Source: Sphaerosporella brunnea
Taxonomy: Eukaryota > Ascomycota > Pezizomycetes > Pezizales > Pyronemataceae
NCBI GenBank assembly: GCA_008704415.1
Contig: VXIS01000119.1
Span: forward strand, 1-64,000
Direction of reading: 5' to 3'
DNA length: 64,000 bases
In this document: positions 44,058 through 53,773 of the stretch, piece by piece
How positions within the stretch are numbered: the first letter of the stretch is position 1
Layout: each line of letters begins with the position of its first letter
Position numbers and translations under genes: made by a program
Notes under the pieces: model-generated
Told to the model about the DNA's origin: nothing
The model's input: the letters and a program-made list of their open reading frames with translations, nothing else
Databases searched by the model: none

Positions 44058-46161
44058 CTAGTTCTGGAGGTGGCGGTTCTCGAGGTGATAGATGTAGGCG
44101 AGGAGGACCTCGCGCTCGGCAAGCCAAGCTTCCTTGTCCTGCTGGTACTGCGTAAGGATCGTGATCAGCTCAGTCGTGGGGAATATTGAGACGAGCGGGG
44201 GCTTACCATCAGGGTCAAGTCGGTGACGGCCTTGGAGAGGTCGGCAACCTCCTGGGAAGTTCGTGGTTAGAGGAAAACCTGCAAACCTTCTCACGCTGCG
44301 CCTTCTTGCGCGCATACGCCATGGAGGAGAGGTGGTTTTTGCGCAGGCGCTGCGCTTCCTTGGCATCCTCGATGTCTATGTTATCGACCATAGGCCTTGA
44401 TCAGGATCTCCATTGGCCATTCAGATTCGGTAGTGGTAAAGTGGGATCACGGTCAAGTCGGTGACGGCCTTGGCGAGATCGGCAGCCTCCTGGGAAGTTC
44501 GTGGTTAGCCTAGGCGGATATTGGAGGAGGAGAACCTGCAAACCTTCGCACGCTGCGCCTTCTTGCGCGCATACGCCATGGAGGAGAGGTGGTTTTTGCG
44601 CAGGCGCTACGCTTCCTTGGCATCCTCGATGTCTATGTTATCGACCATAGGTCAAGTCGGTGACGGCCTTGGCGAGATCGGCAGCCTCCTGGGAAGTTCG
44701 TGGTTAGCCTAGGCGGATATTGGAGGAGGAGAACCTGCAAACCTTCGCACGCTGCGCCTTCTTGCGCGCATACGCCATGGAGGAGAGGTGGTTTTTGCGC
44801 AGGCGCTGCGCTTCCTTGGCGTCCTCCTCGAGGTCTATGTTAACGGTCAGGTCGGTGACGGCCTTGGCGAGATCGGCAACCTCCTGCGAAGTTCGTGGTT
44901 CGCCTAGGCGGATATTGGAGGAGGAGAACCTGCAAACCTTCGCACGCTGCGCCTTCTTGCGCGCATACGCCATGGAGGAGAGGTGGTTTTTGCGCAGGCG
45001 CTGCGCTTCCTTGGCGTCCTCCTCGAGGTCTATGTTAACGGTCAGGTCGGTGACGGCCTTGGCGAGATCGGCAACCTCCTGCGAAGTTCGTGGTTCGCCT
45101 AGGCGGATATTGGAGGAGGAGAACCTGCAAACCTTCTCACGCTGCGCCTTCTTGCGCGCATACGACATGGAGGAGAGGTGGTTTTTGCGCATGCGCTGCG
45201 CTTCCTTGGCATCCTCGATGTCTATGTTATCGACCATAGGCCTTGATCAGTATCTCCATTGGCAATTCAAATTCGGTAGTGGTAAAGTGGGATGTAAACT
45301 TACTGTCAACGGGGTCCTCATCCTCGGACTTGGTGGGGGCGGGAGGAGGGTTGGCGGCAGCCACGAGCTCGAGGTTGGGATCGATGGGATATCAAGCTGT
45401 AGCACGCGTAGCATGCAATTAGTATAGCCCTTGGAAGTGAGTGCGATCCATGGAAGCTTACCCATTGTTGATGTGCTTGAAAATTGTGTCGATCAGGTCA
45501 TGTGTAAACCTACCGGCAACGGGGGCCTCATCCTCGGACTTGATGGGAGGGTTGGCGCAAGCCACGAGCTCGAGGTTGGGATCGATGGGATATCAAGCTG
45601 TAGCACGCGTAGCATGCAATTAGTATAGCCCTTGGAAGTGAGTGCGATCCATGGAAGCTTACCCATTGTTGATGTGCTTGAAAATTGTGTCGATCAGGTC
45701 ATGTGTAAACCTACCGGCAACGGTGGCCTCATCCTCGGACTTGACGGGACGGCCTTGGAGAGATCGGCAACCTCCTGGGAAGTTCGTGGTTAGAGGAAAA
45801 CCTGCAAACCTTCTCACGCTGCGCCTTCTTGCGCGCATACGACATGGAGGAGAGGTGGTTTTTGCGCAGGCGCTGCGCTTCCTTGGCATCCTCGATGTCT
45901 ATGTTATCGACCATAGGCCTTGATCAGTATCTCCATTGGCAATTCAAATTCGGTAGTGGTAAAGTGGGATGTAAACTTACTGGCAACGGGGTCCTCATCC
46001 TCGGACTTGATGGGGGTGGGAGGAGGGTCGGCGACAGCCACGAGTTCGAGGTTGGGGTCGATGGGGATCATGGAGTCAGCTGTAGCACGGGTAGCATGCA
46101 ATTAGTATAGCCCTTGGAAGTAAATGGGAGCCAGTGCGATCCATGGAAGAAGCTTACCCAT
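44058..46161 (-). CDS. bZIP-like copy 6: array of duplicated exons behind one promoter
   Basis: Reading 5' to 3' on the minus strand: exon 1 at 46158-46161, exon 2 at 45981-46079, exon 3 at 45810-45898, a chimaeric exon 4/exon 2 at 45715-45774, extra exons 1 at 45663-45666 and 45462-45465, extra exons 2 at 45514-45597 and 45304-45396, then exon 3 at 45133-45221, a run of fused exon 4-exon 3 units to 44743, two further exon 4/exon 3 pairs to 44544 (one with an in-frame TAG near 44608), exon 3 at 44287-44375, exon 4 at 44207-44251 and exon 5 at 44058-44147 (EREVLLAYIYHLENRHLQN, stop). Exons 1-3 at the 5' end are nearly identical to copy 1. Which exons are joined in RNA cannot be told from DNA. 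The extra exons 2 are open only out of frame with the basic exons. Confidence 0.55.
44743..45221 (-). repeat. 195-bp coding tandem repeat: three basic-region exons with read-through introns
   Basis: Three exon-3 copies start at 44743, 44938 and 45133, exactly 195 bp (65 codons) apart. Between them the former intron 3 (54 nt, a multiple of 3) has GGCTAAC changed to GGCGAAC, removing branch point and stop together, and exon 4 is fused to the next exon 3 via the former intron-2 end (LTVNIDLEED). One frame of about 178 codons therefore reads three segments LRKNHLSSMAYARKKAQ or MRKNHLSSMSYARKKAQ, separated by VCRFSSSNIRLGEPRTSQ linkers. Confidence 0.85.
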
Positions 46162-46249
46162 TGTTAAGTGAGTTTGTCTTGTGGTCGTCGTGGGTGGTCG
46201 TGGGGGGTTCGCGTGTTGGGATAATAGGGGGAAAGAAGGAGAAAGGCCG

Positions 46250-46258
46250 GCTTTTATA
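46250..46258 (-). promoter_or_regulatory. TATA box of the exon array (copy 6)
   Basis: GCTATAAAAGCCGG on the minus strand about 95 nt upstream of the ATGG exon at 46158-46161. The flank is nearly identical to copy 1. Confidence 0.65.
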
Positions 46259-46399
46259 GCAAAAACCTAGCTCGGCCTTTGAATGCCCTTGTGACTGCCA
46301 TCTTATCGCGGGCCCTGCCTTGAGGAACAGCCGGACGTCGTGGAAACCTTGGTTTGGTGGTGGGAAATGGGCGCGGCGATACCTCGTGCTCGGCACCCT

Positions 46400-49120
46400 T
46401 TTAGCCACAGGTGGCGATCGACGTCTCGGCGTTGTGCTGGGGTCCCACAGACTATTTCGTCGGCTGGGGAGCGACGGCAATAATGTCATCGCTGTGGCCT
46501 GCTTCAACAGCCAGCGACGATGTTTGTGATTTGTGGTTTGTGGTTTGTTGTGTAATGCGAAGGTCCAGTCAAACACTTAAAAACCTGTGGGATTGCCTTC
46601 CAAGAAGGCAATCAACTGCGGGACGAAAACCTATGGTGTCGCTAACACCAGGGAGCGGTCGACATTCGTGGTTGCTTCACTGCTCGACACTCGGCTGTGA
46701 AAATTTTTTCCCTCAACGCGTTCAGCCAGTGCAACCCACACAAAAGATCTTGTAGGCAATAGTTGCCAGCTACGGCTACGACAGCAGCGAAGGTGACTTT
46801 GCGAAGGGTGAATTCTCCCTCGCTGTCTGAACTTCTCAGAATTCCTCTTTGGCAGGACGGACTGTTGCTGGCGCCGTGGGGTGCAGAACCACTGCTGCTG
46901 TCCTTTCTCCCAACTACTGCTTCCTCACGGTGTAGCGTTCACCGCAGCCAACTCCAGACTGCAGGGCAAACGGACTCTTGTCAAGTCCGATGACAAAGCT
47001 GCTGTTTCTGTCCGTCCCACAACTTGAAACGCGCAGCAAGAGACTGCGAGGATCGCGACCCGTTATACGCGGTGAGTCACGACTCAGGAGTCATAGTTCC
47101 AGAGAGCATTTTGAGCTTAAGATTTGGTTACCGTACGCTCTCCAGTAATGTTCATTCGCATAACCGCCTACCGTCAGCCTTTACATAAACGGCACCTATC
47201 AATCTCCGTTGTGACAAGGCGCTGGGCGTTGAAGACTACAGCCAAAATTCTGCCCCTGGACAGTCAAAACCGGGTCTTGAAAACCGGGTAACATTGCAGT
47301 TGGCCTATGGCGTGTTCACATACATTGTTCATTTTATCGTAGTTATCGGCACATAACCCCGGACACGGCATGCGACATGAAAGTAGCATAACTGGCTTCT
47401 CATCAACCTGTGCGATTTATACTATCACTTTTGGGATGCTAGGTACAATGAATGCTACACTCAGAGGTACCACGGTTGCGCAGGGTCCTCTTCTGGGCGG
47501 AAAACCAAAGACAACAGTAAACTCGCACCGAGTTTTGTCTTATGCTTCGAAATGTACAAGACGACCCGGACCATCATCCCATCCTTTGTCCGGACTCGAC
47601 AAGTGGTTGTGACTCCTAAGAGTGACGTCGTGGGGAGTCACCACAAGTCATTCAGTTGCTGTCGGCCAATTTTAGCCGACGCCAAGCCTCTCCCGACTAT
47701 AAATACGCCGCTTCTCCTCCTAACCACTTCCCAAACAGGATTGAGAACGAAACCCAAAGCTGGATTCATCAGACGCTTTTTTCAAAAGTCTGATAATCAC
47801 TGTCCAACAACTTTGCAGCATCTGGCCTTGATGACAAAGATGTCGGACTCAGATCAAAACTCAAGCAATCAATCCCAACACTGCAGGCGAGTCCAGCTCA
47901 GAACCTGACGCAGTGGCTGGGAAAGGTTAGGCGTTGTGCTGACACCTTCGACGATTGCTACATTTGTTCGTGTTTACAATTGTGTCGCGTGTGGATCTAG
48001 CGATTCATGAGTAGCAGTGTTATGCTTGGACATGCGCTGCGTCCTGACCCGCTGCGCTTGGAACCAGTCCTTCTGCGCTGCGAGCTATGTACGTATACAT
48101 CGGGCCACAAGGTCCGCCGCGCCAAGAGCTGGACAAACGCGTCCGTCTTCGACCGCGCGTGCCGCGCGTTATGGTCGGCTCGCTGCGGAACCGAGCGTAC
48201 GGGCGCAGCCACGATTGATTTCAGAGCGGCTGTACCAAGCATCAAAGAGAAGAAAGAGGAAGCGCAGCGCTGCCCGGCCAGGTTAACTATGCCCCAGGTG
48301 AGCTTGCCAGAGCATTTTGGGCGGCGGCGACTCGGATCTGTGCCACAGTGATCGGTCAGCCCCACGAATTCTCGGGGACATCTGCGAGTGTGTCGGACTG
48401 ATGGAAACCAGCAACGGCAGCCCGCCCTGCTCCGCAATCTTGTGAAGCATCTTGATTTCTTTGGCATACACTTCGCTTAAGGTGAAGGGACCGAAAGCAC
48501 ATGCGTGCATGTGATTGGCTCCTTCAACCTCGTCACCCCACCATCGCACCATTGCATCCCCGTTTAACCATTCGCGCCGAAGATCACAGACCGGCTGTCT
48601 CCTCGCTACGTTCGACGCGCTCTAGAGTAAGATCGTGCGGCGCTCATGCAACGCGACCGACCGGTAAGAGCCCGCCGCCGCCGCCGGTTGGGCAGTCTCA
48701 AGTTCCACTAACTTTTGCAGTTTTGATCCGTTCGACACGATTCTTGTCGCGTTTGCCTTGTTCGAACCGTGCTACCCTCGTACGCGTGCCACTGGACTGA
48801 ATTGCCATGCTTGGTGTTGCCGCCCACCGCTACTTAGTGTTGCGGCCACGAAAGCGCAAGGCAGAAGGTCCGCCCACAGCTGAGACGGCTAGTGGAAGAG
48901 TCTGCATATGCGAGTGTGTGCAGCCCATTATTGTTGCACGAGAAAACATAGCTACGGTCCAAAATAAGGAAAAGAGCGCGCAGGCCTGGAAGCAAGTCAA
49001 GAAAGCCTTCGGTTTCGGACCGCAAGCGGCAAAAAATGTTGTGGCGGCAGCGGGGAATGAAGCGAGGAAAGGAGGTCAAACAAGCAAGCTTCGCGGCGAG
49101 GAAAGGACAGGCGATCAAAT
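46400..49120. other. Intergenic, no supported gene
   Basis: The 5' flank homology of the bZIP-like cluster ends near 46400. Longer ORFs at 47997-48467 (minus) and 48807-49607 (plus) have no recognisable fold, except that the latter overlaps the piggyBac remnant. Confidence 0.4.
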
Positions 49121-49836
49121 GTGGAAGAGCAGGAACCCGGCCACGATGAGGAAGCCGAAGAGCAGGAGGAGATTGGATACAACCCATTGGCAGATGACGA
49201 CCTCGCAAACAAAAATGTACGGCTACCGGCCGACTTTGATGCAGACTCGAAGTCCCCTCTTGCATCGTTTTCTCTTTTCTGGAGGGAGAGTGACTGGCAA
49301 TCGATTGTCCGCAATACAAATGCATTGGAAAGCCCCACGGCCTGGCTTGTGTCCTCGAGCGTGGAAACCGGTTAGTGTTTGTGAGATTAGGCTTTTTTTT
49401 GCCGTGTCTCTTGTGATTGGGGTATGGAATTTGAGTTCCCCATTGGATTTCTGGAGAGCGAATGGACAAGCAAAACGACCATCACAGCGAAAGTCGCCGG
49501 AGACTCTGCAGCCTCCAAGTTGTAGGCCACGAAATATTTTGCGCTATGGCCTATCTCTGGTACGCTACCAGCGAATAAAACCCCTCTTGCATAGCTATGA
49601 GCCTTAAGAAGAGGCGCTATCAGTGCAAGAGTGGTTTAAGAAAGTGGAACCCTTGAATAGCAACTTACGGAAACGGTTTGAGCACTTTTACAAGCCACGT
49701 ACAGTTATGACAGCGGACGAGATGATGGTCTGCTATTTTGGACGTACCGGAGATGCCAAGCAAGCCAATCAAGCAGGGCCATAAGGTATGTTAGATATGC
49801 AGCAACGGCAGACGTATTGTAAATACTGCTGCCTAT
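49121..49836 (+). pseudogene. piggyBac-type transposase remnant
   Basis: In shifting frames the sequence reads SLFWRESDWQSIVRNTNAL (cf. the family f..e....I..NTN motif), then FFAVSLVIGVWNLSSPLDFW (the usual LxMGxxxxPxxxxYW region), then after a TAA stop, SVQEWFKKVEPLNSNLRKRF, FYKPRTVMTADEMMVCYFGR (catalytic-domain DEMM motif) and, in another frame, MPSKPIKQGHK. The order and spacing match the piggyBac core. At least two frameshifts and one stop make it non-functional, and the C-terminal half is lost. Confidence 0.75.
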
Positions 49837-51150
49837 ATTTTTGCCCTGCATGTTTTTAATTTAACGCGAGTTGCAGGCTTCCCGGACAAAGGGAGAGGTC
49901 GCACGCATGGTTTTGATATCACTCGCCGCCCAAAAATAACAGTTGGTCTCAGTAAGGCCGCTTAATCGAGGTGTATGCCTTTTCGGCACTATTGACACTG
50001 CGGGGGATAGCATTCAAACCACAGTGGTGTTGCTTTCCGCACTTCAGACACGCCTTGCCATTGGCGTGGTGATCTATTTCTTGCTTGGCGACTGACATGG
50101 GCGTCTAGATACCGTGACAGGATGCCCAGCGTGCGCGGGCCCGGAGTTCCTTTGGACCCCAATGCCGACATACTTGGACTCCATGGGGTCTGGGAATCCC
50201 TAGAAAGCCCGATACGTATATATCGGGGATCCATGGGGTGTAGCAGATCCATAAGGAGGCGCCAAGACCCACACGCTTTGTTTTTGTCTCCCTCTGGTAC
50301 CGCGTTTGATTAGCACCTCAGGAGAATAAATCGAGAAGCTTTACGAACCATCAGCTCGGCACTATCGGACCGCTCAGTCTTGCTCCCTGGCGAGGCGACG
50401 ATCGAATCCCCCGAGTGGGATCCTGTTCTAACATTGTTAAGCTAGATAAATCTCGATTTATGATTCAGACGATGGAAAAAAATGGTTACTAGCCTTACTG
50501 ATGGGGCTGTTAAGTTTTTTCGATTCCCCTTTGATACGGGGGGGAGGGGATCGGGGGCGTGAGATCATCGGTCGAGGTTACTGCCGGTGACGGAGTTGTT
50601 GCGACGGGTCGCCCAGGATGACTTTTGCGAGAGACGTCGCTCATGATTAGTGATCGTTGATGTTGGCGGTAACTAAACGCATCTACTTAAGTACTTATGT
50701 CGAGAAAAAGTGAGCGCGATTGGAGCAATGAATGCTGGACCTTTGCAAGCACCCAGAGATGTGCGACGGCTGCACAGTGGAATGCGCAGCAGGGCCGGCT
50801 GATGGGTTGAGTATTCTACTCTTCATGTGTGGTAAGAGTTAACAGCTGGGTGGTGACCACACGGCATGGAGTCATCAGTACAGCGCCACTTAATGTAAAG
50901 TCATATGTACGTTGCCGTCAGGGCGTATGTGTGTGAAACACGGCGCAGTAAAGCAAAGAGAGGAGGAAAACGCCATGGGCAAACGCCACACCAACTGCAT
51001 TACATAGGTGTAGATAGATATGTGGCATAAAATTTCGATACTTGCGACGGTGCACCGCCTTCTAGGTGATCACGTTGAAACGGAAACAAAGTGGGGTACA
51101 AAATAAATAGTATTGCCCGCTCATCCCAACAATTTTGAACAAATAACAAA
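49837..51150. other. Intergenic; second copy of the R2 repeat
   Basis: No supported gene. R2 copy b lies at 50848-50912. A G-run (GGGGGGGAGGGG) is at about 50539-50548. Confidence 0.4.
50848..50912 (+). repeat. Dispersed 65-bp repeat R2, copy b
   Basis: GTGGTGACCACACGG then CAGTACAGCGCCACTTAATG match 38090-38152. The sequences outside are unrelated, so it behaves as a mobile or recombinogenic short repeat. Confidence 0.85.
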
Positions 51151-51152
51151 CT

Positions 51153-51470
51153 CTGACATTGCTTATCATCATCCAGTACAACGCCCGATGCTTACGGTCA
51201 CTGACCTGAGCATACTCAGGTCTGCAACGTCTCTGCCGTCCATCGAATAACAAACTTTGACAGTGATTATCATCCAGTACAACGCCCGGCGTTGGTGCTT
51301 ACTTCTCTGAGAGCATACTCAGGTCTGGACCGGGGATTTTTGGGGGAGATTTCCTTGAGCCTGAACTGCGGGCCATCGACCTTGTCGTATCAGACCTGAA
51401 GGTTGACGCCGTTGCGGGAGGAGACCTCGTCTGTGTCTGCCGCGGCCTCGAACACGTCGCGAGCGACACA
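51153..51470 (-). pseudogene. Duplicated exon-intron unit of an unknown gene
   Basis: The minus frame 51470-51303 reads ARDVFEAAADTDEVSSRNGV then NLQV, a TGA, YDKVDGPQFRLKEISPKNPR and RPEYALRE, followed by GTAAGC. About 105 bp further the tail of this exon recurs (RPEYAQVSD then GTAAGC, near 51195-51230), with the same intron start (GGGCGTTGTACTGGATGAT). So an exon end plus its intron were duplicated. The single TGA could derive from CGA. The protein family is not recognised. Confidence 0.45.
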
Positions 51471-51629
51471 AAAACCCAACTACAGCACTCCCCGCTGAAA
51501 TAACCTGCGGGGAGTGAAACCGGGGGTTCGAAGCGAGGACCGAGCGCTCGTTGCTGTCTGTCGGTGGGAACCGTACTGTCGGTGATGCTTGAGGAATGAC
51601 GCACCATGTCACGGCGGTGCTGGCCCAAA

Positions 51630-53521
51630 AACCGCCCCGGGCCGCATTCGATTTTGTTCGCCTGCCTAGTGTCGTCGATGTTTGTTTCGTAACGATTGAG
51701 GCGGTGAGGTAAAGGAAGACGAGGTCGGTCGGCGTTGAAAGGGTTGAAGTGTGAACAAATACTTCAGTAGCCAAACGACCGTTGAAAAACTTTTCTAAGG
51801 CAAGGTCGCGACATAAACCTATTCTGGACGCTAAGCGAGGCGGGACGACCGCAGGTTTGCTTCACTGGTCAACACTCGGTTGTTTAGGGTTTTCATTCAC
51901 AGATTCAGCAGCACACACGAAAACATTTTTCGGGCAGTATGGCCGGAAGCGACTGCAGGTCGCCAATGGGCTTGCGGAGGCGGTGCCCCCTATCATAGTC
52001 TCCGGACATGGCATCATTCAGACAATTCCGAGCTGACGCTCAGACAGAAGACTCCATGAGGGGCTTTGTAGTTGCTGTTACAATTACATCCTTTGGACAT
52101 AGGGCAGCATAGTTGACGTCTCAATGGCCATGCAATATGACTCGCAGTCAACGCCCGTGTACGTTTTCCTGGCAACAACGACTACTTCGTCGCCCGGGGA
52201 ACTCTCCAAGTCCATCACCGCAAGGTTGAACACCACGCTCCTCGGGCCCTCCTGTAAGAGGATCATATAAGACTTTTCACGAGCTAGAGATTGGCGCTTT
52301 CATGATAGAATGGGAGGACGCGGGCGAGGCCCACGGCACGGTGATTGGGAGAGTACTAGTACTGTAGCTGTATAGTTGAAGTACATGATTTACTTGTTCG
52401 CGCGCCAGTGAAGGCTCTAGAGGCCGAATAGCCAGCGATGTGCCGTTAGGACATGGTACGGAGCGGTGCGCGTCGCCGACTCGAGGCAGTTTGATGGCCA
52501 GTGAGCGGGCGAGTGAGATCACCAGCAAAACTCTGCCGGGTAAGCAGAGGCTAGCGAAAAAGCGCGCTTGACCATGGAAGAAGCTCGGTGTGAACATCGT
52601 TTATAATGGCAGCGCACCGTTATTCTTCAGACCGACGGTTGCATTTCCATCAGCGCACCTGTGAACCAGGCGGCTGCTGTTCCAGGGTTGGCCGTATGTC
52701 TTCTGCGAGCTGTGAAGAACCGAGATCGATTCCGAGGACTGCCTCCCCTGACTCCCAGAACATCCTGTCGCATTCACTGGCCACAGCGAACGATTTCTGG
52801 TTTCTCAATGCCAACACACACCTCACTTCTCATGTCCAGCGCTCAGCGGGTGCACTCGTCAAAACGGGACATTTACCGACAAACAAAATGAGCCTTGTGT
52901 TTGGCTACGTTTAAGCCTGCAATCGGGAAGCGTTGACTATATCAATCAGAACTTATGCTGTTAACGGTTGGCCGGGTTGGCGTTGGAAGCAGAGTTATCA
53001 TAGATTACGAAACCGAAACTAACAAGCACCTTGAGTGTAGTTGCGTGTGGATTTAGTACCGCGGGAAGGTTCAAGAACACATGCAGAAACTCGGAGACTG
53101 CAAGACAACAAACGTGGAAGCTGGCTCTTTATTTGTCGACATTGCCTTGCTTTGCAGGAGAGTGCCAGTCGTTACACCTGTTCACAGCGATAGTCGGGCA
53201 TCATAGCAGTGCTATTCATGACGGGAGAACCCACACTGTGCTAGAAAACCGTGTTTGCTCCTCAAGCGCAGCTTCGGCGATGAGAAGGGCACATATATAT
53301 AAGACCACCGGCGCATGCACAGTGCAAAACCAAATAATTATAAACCCACAATCATTTCTAATAGGCCTCACATTCCGTCTACGGCATAACCACCACCGCC
53401 ACAGCCACAATTTCCCCACCAGATGCCACCTCAGCATCGTTCTGGACCGTACCATTGTCCTCTTGCCATTTGTGCAGGTGCTTCATCCGTTGGGAACTTC
53501 GATATCTGCAAGCATAATGGC
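51630..53521. other. Intergenic, no supported gene
   Basis: ORFs on both strands lack recognisable features. Confidence 0.4.
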
Positions 53522-53773
53522 AGGATGCCAACTTCACCGTCCTCCTAGCTCCTTCAGCCCCTTCTCCAAAATACCAATGACCTCAGGATGCCAACTTCAC
53601 CGTCCTCCTAGCTCCTTCAGCCCCTTCTCCAAAATACCAATGACCTCAGGATGCCGACTTCACCGTCCTCCTAGCGCCTTCATCCCCTTCTCCAAAATAC
53701 CAATGACCTCATGATGCCGACTTCATCGTCCTCCCAGCTCCTTCATCCCCTTCTCTAAAATATTGATCACCTC
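53522..53773. repeat. 63-bp tandem repeat, 4 copies
   Basis: Units begin at 53522, 53585, 53648 and 53711, each starting AGGATGCC or ATGATGCC. In the plus frame they give a 21-residue repeat (LHRPPSSFSPFSKIPMTS); in the minus frame they give the helix-like EVIGILEKGLKELGGR ended by TGA. Whether either is translated is unknown. Confidence 0.93.

Noticed and set aside
45133..45237. ATG in CCTATGGTCGATAAC as the start of a separate bZIP-like protein
   Set aside because: Phase analysis shows this string is the 3' end of intron 2. The acceptor is AACATAG a few bases later, which keeps frame with exon 2 in every copy.
53031..53714. 227-codon plus ORF ending in 21-residue repeats
   Set aside because: The repeat part is minisatellite translation and the upstream part has no recognisable fold or promoter.
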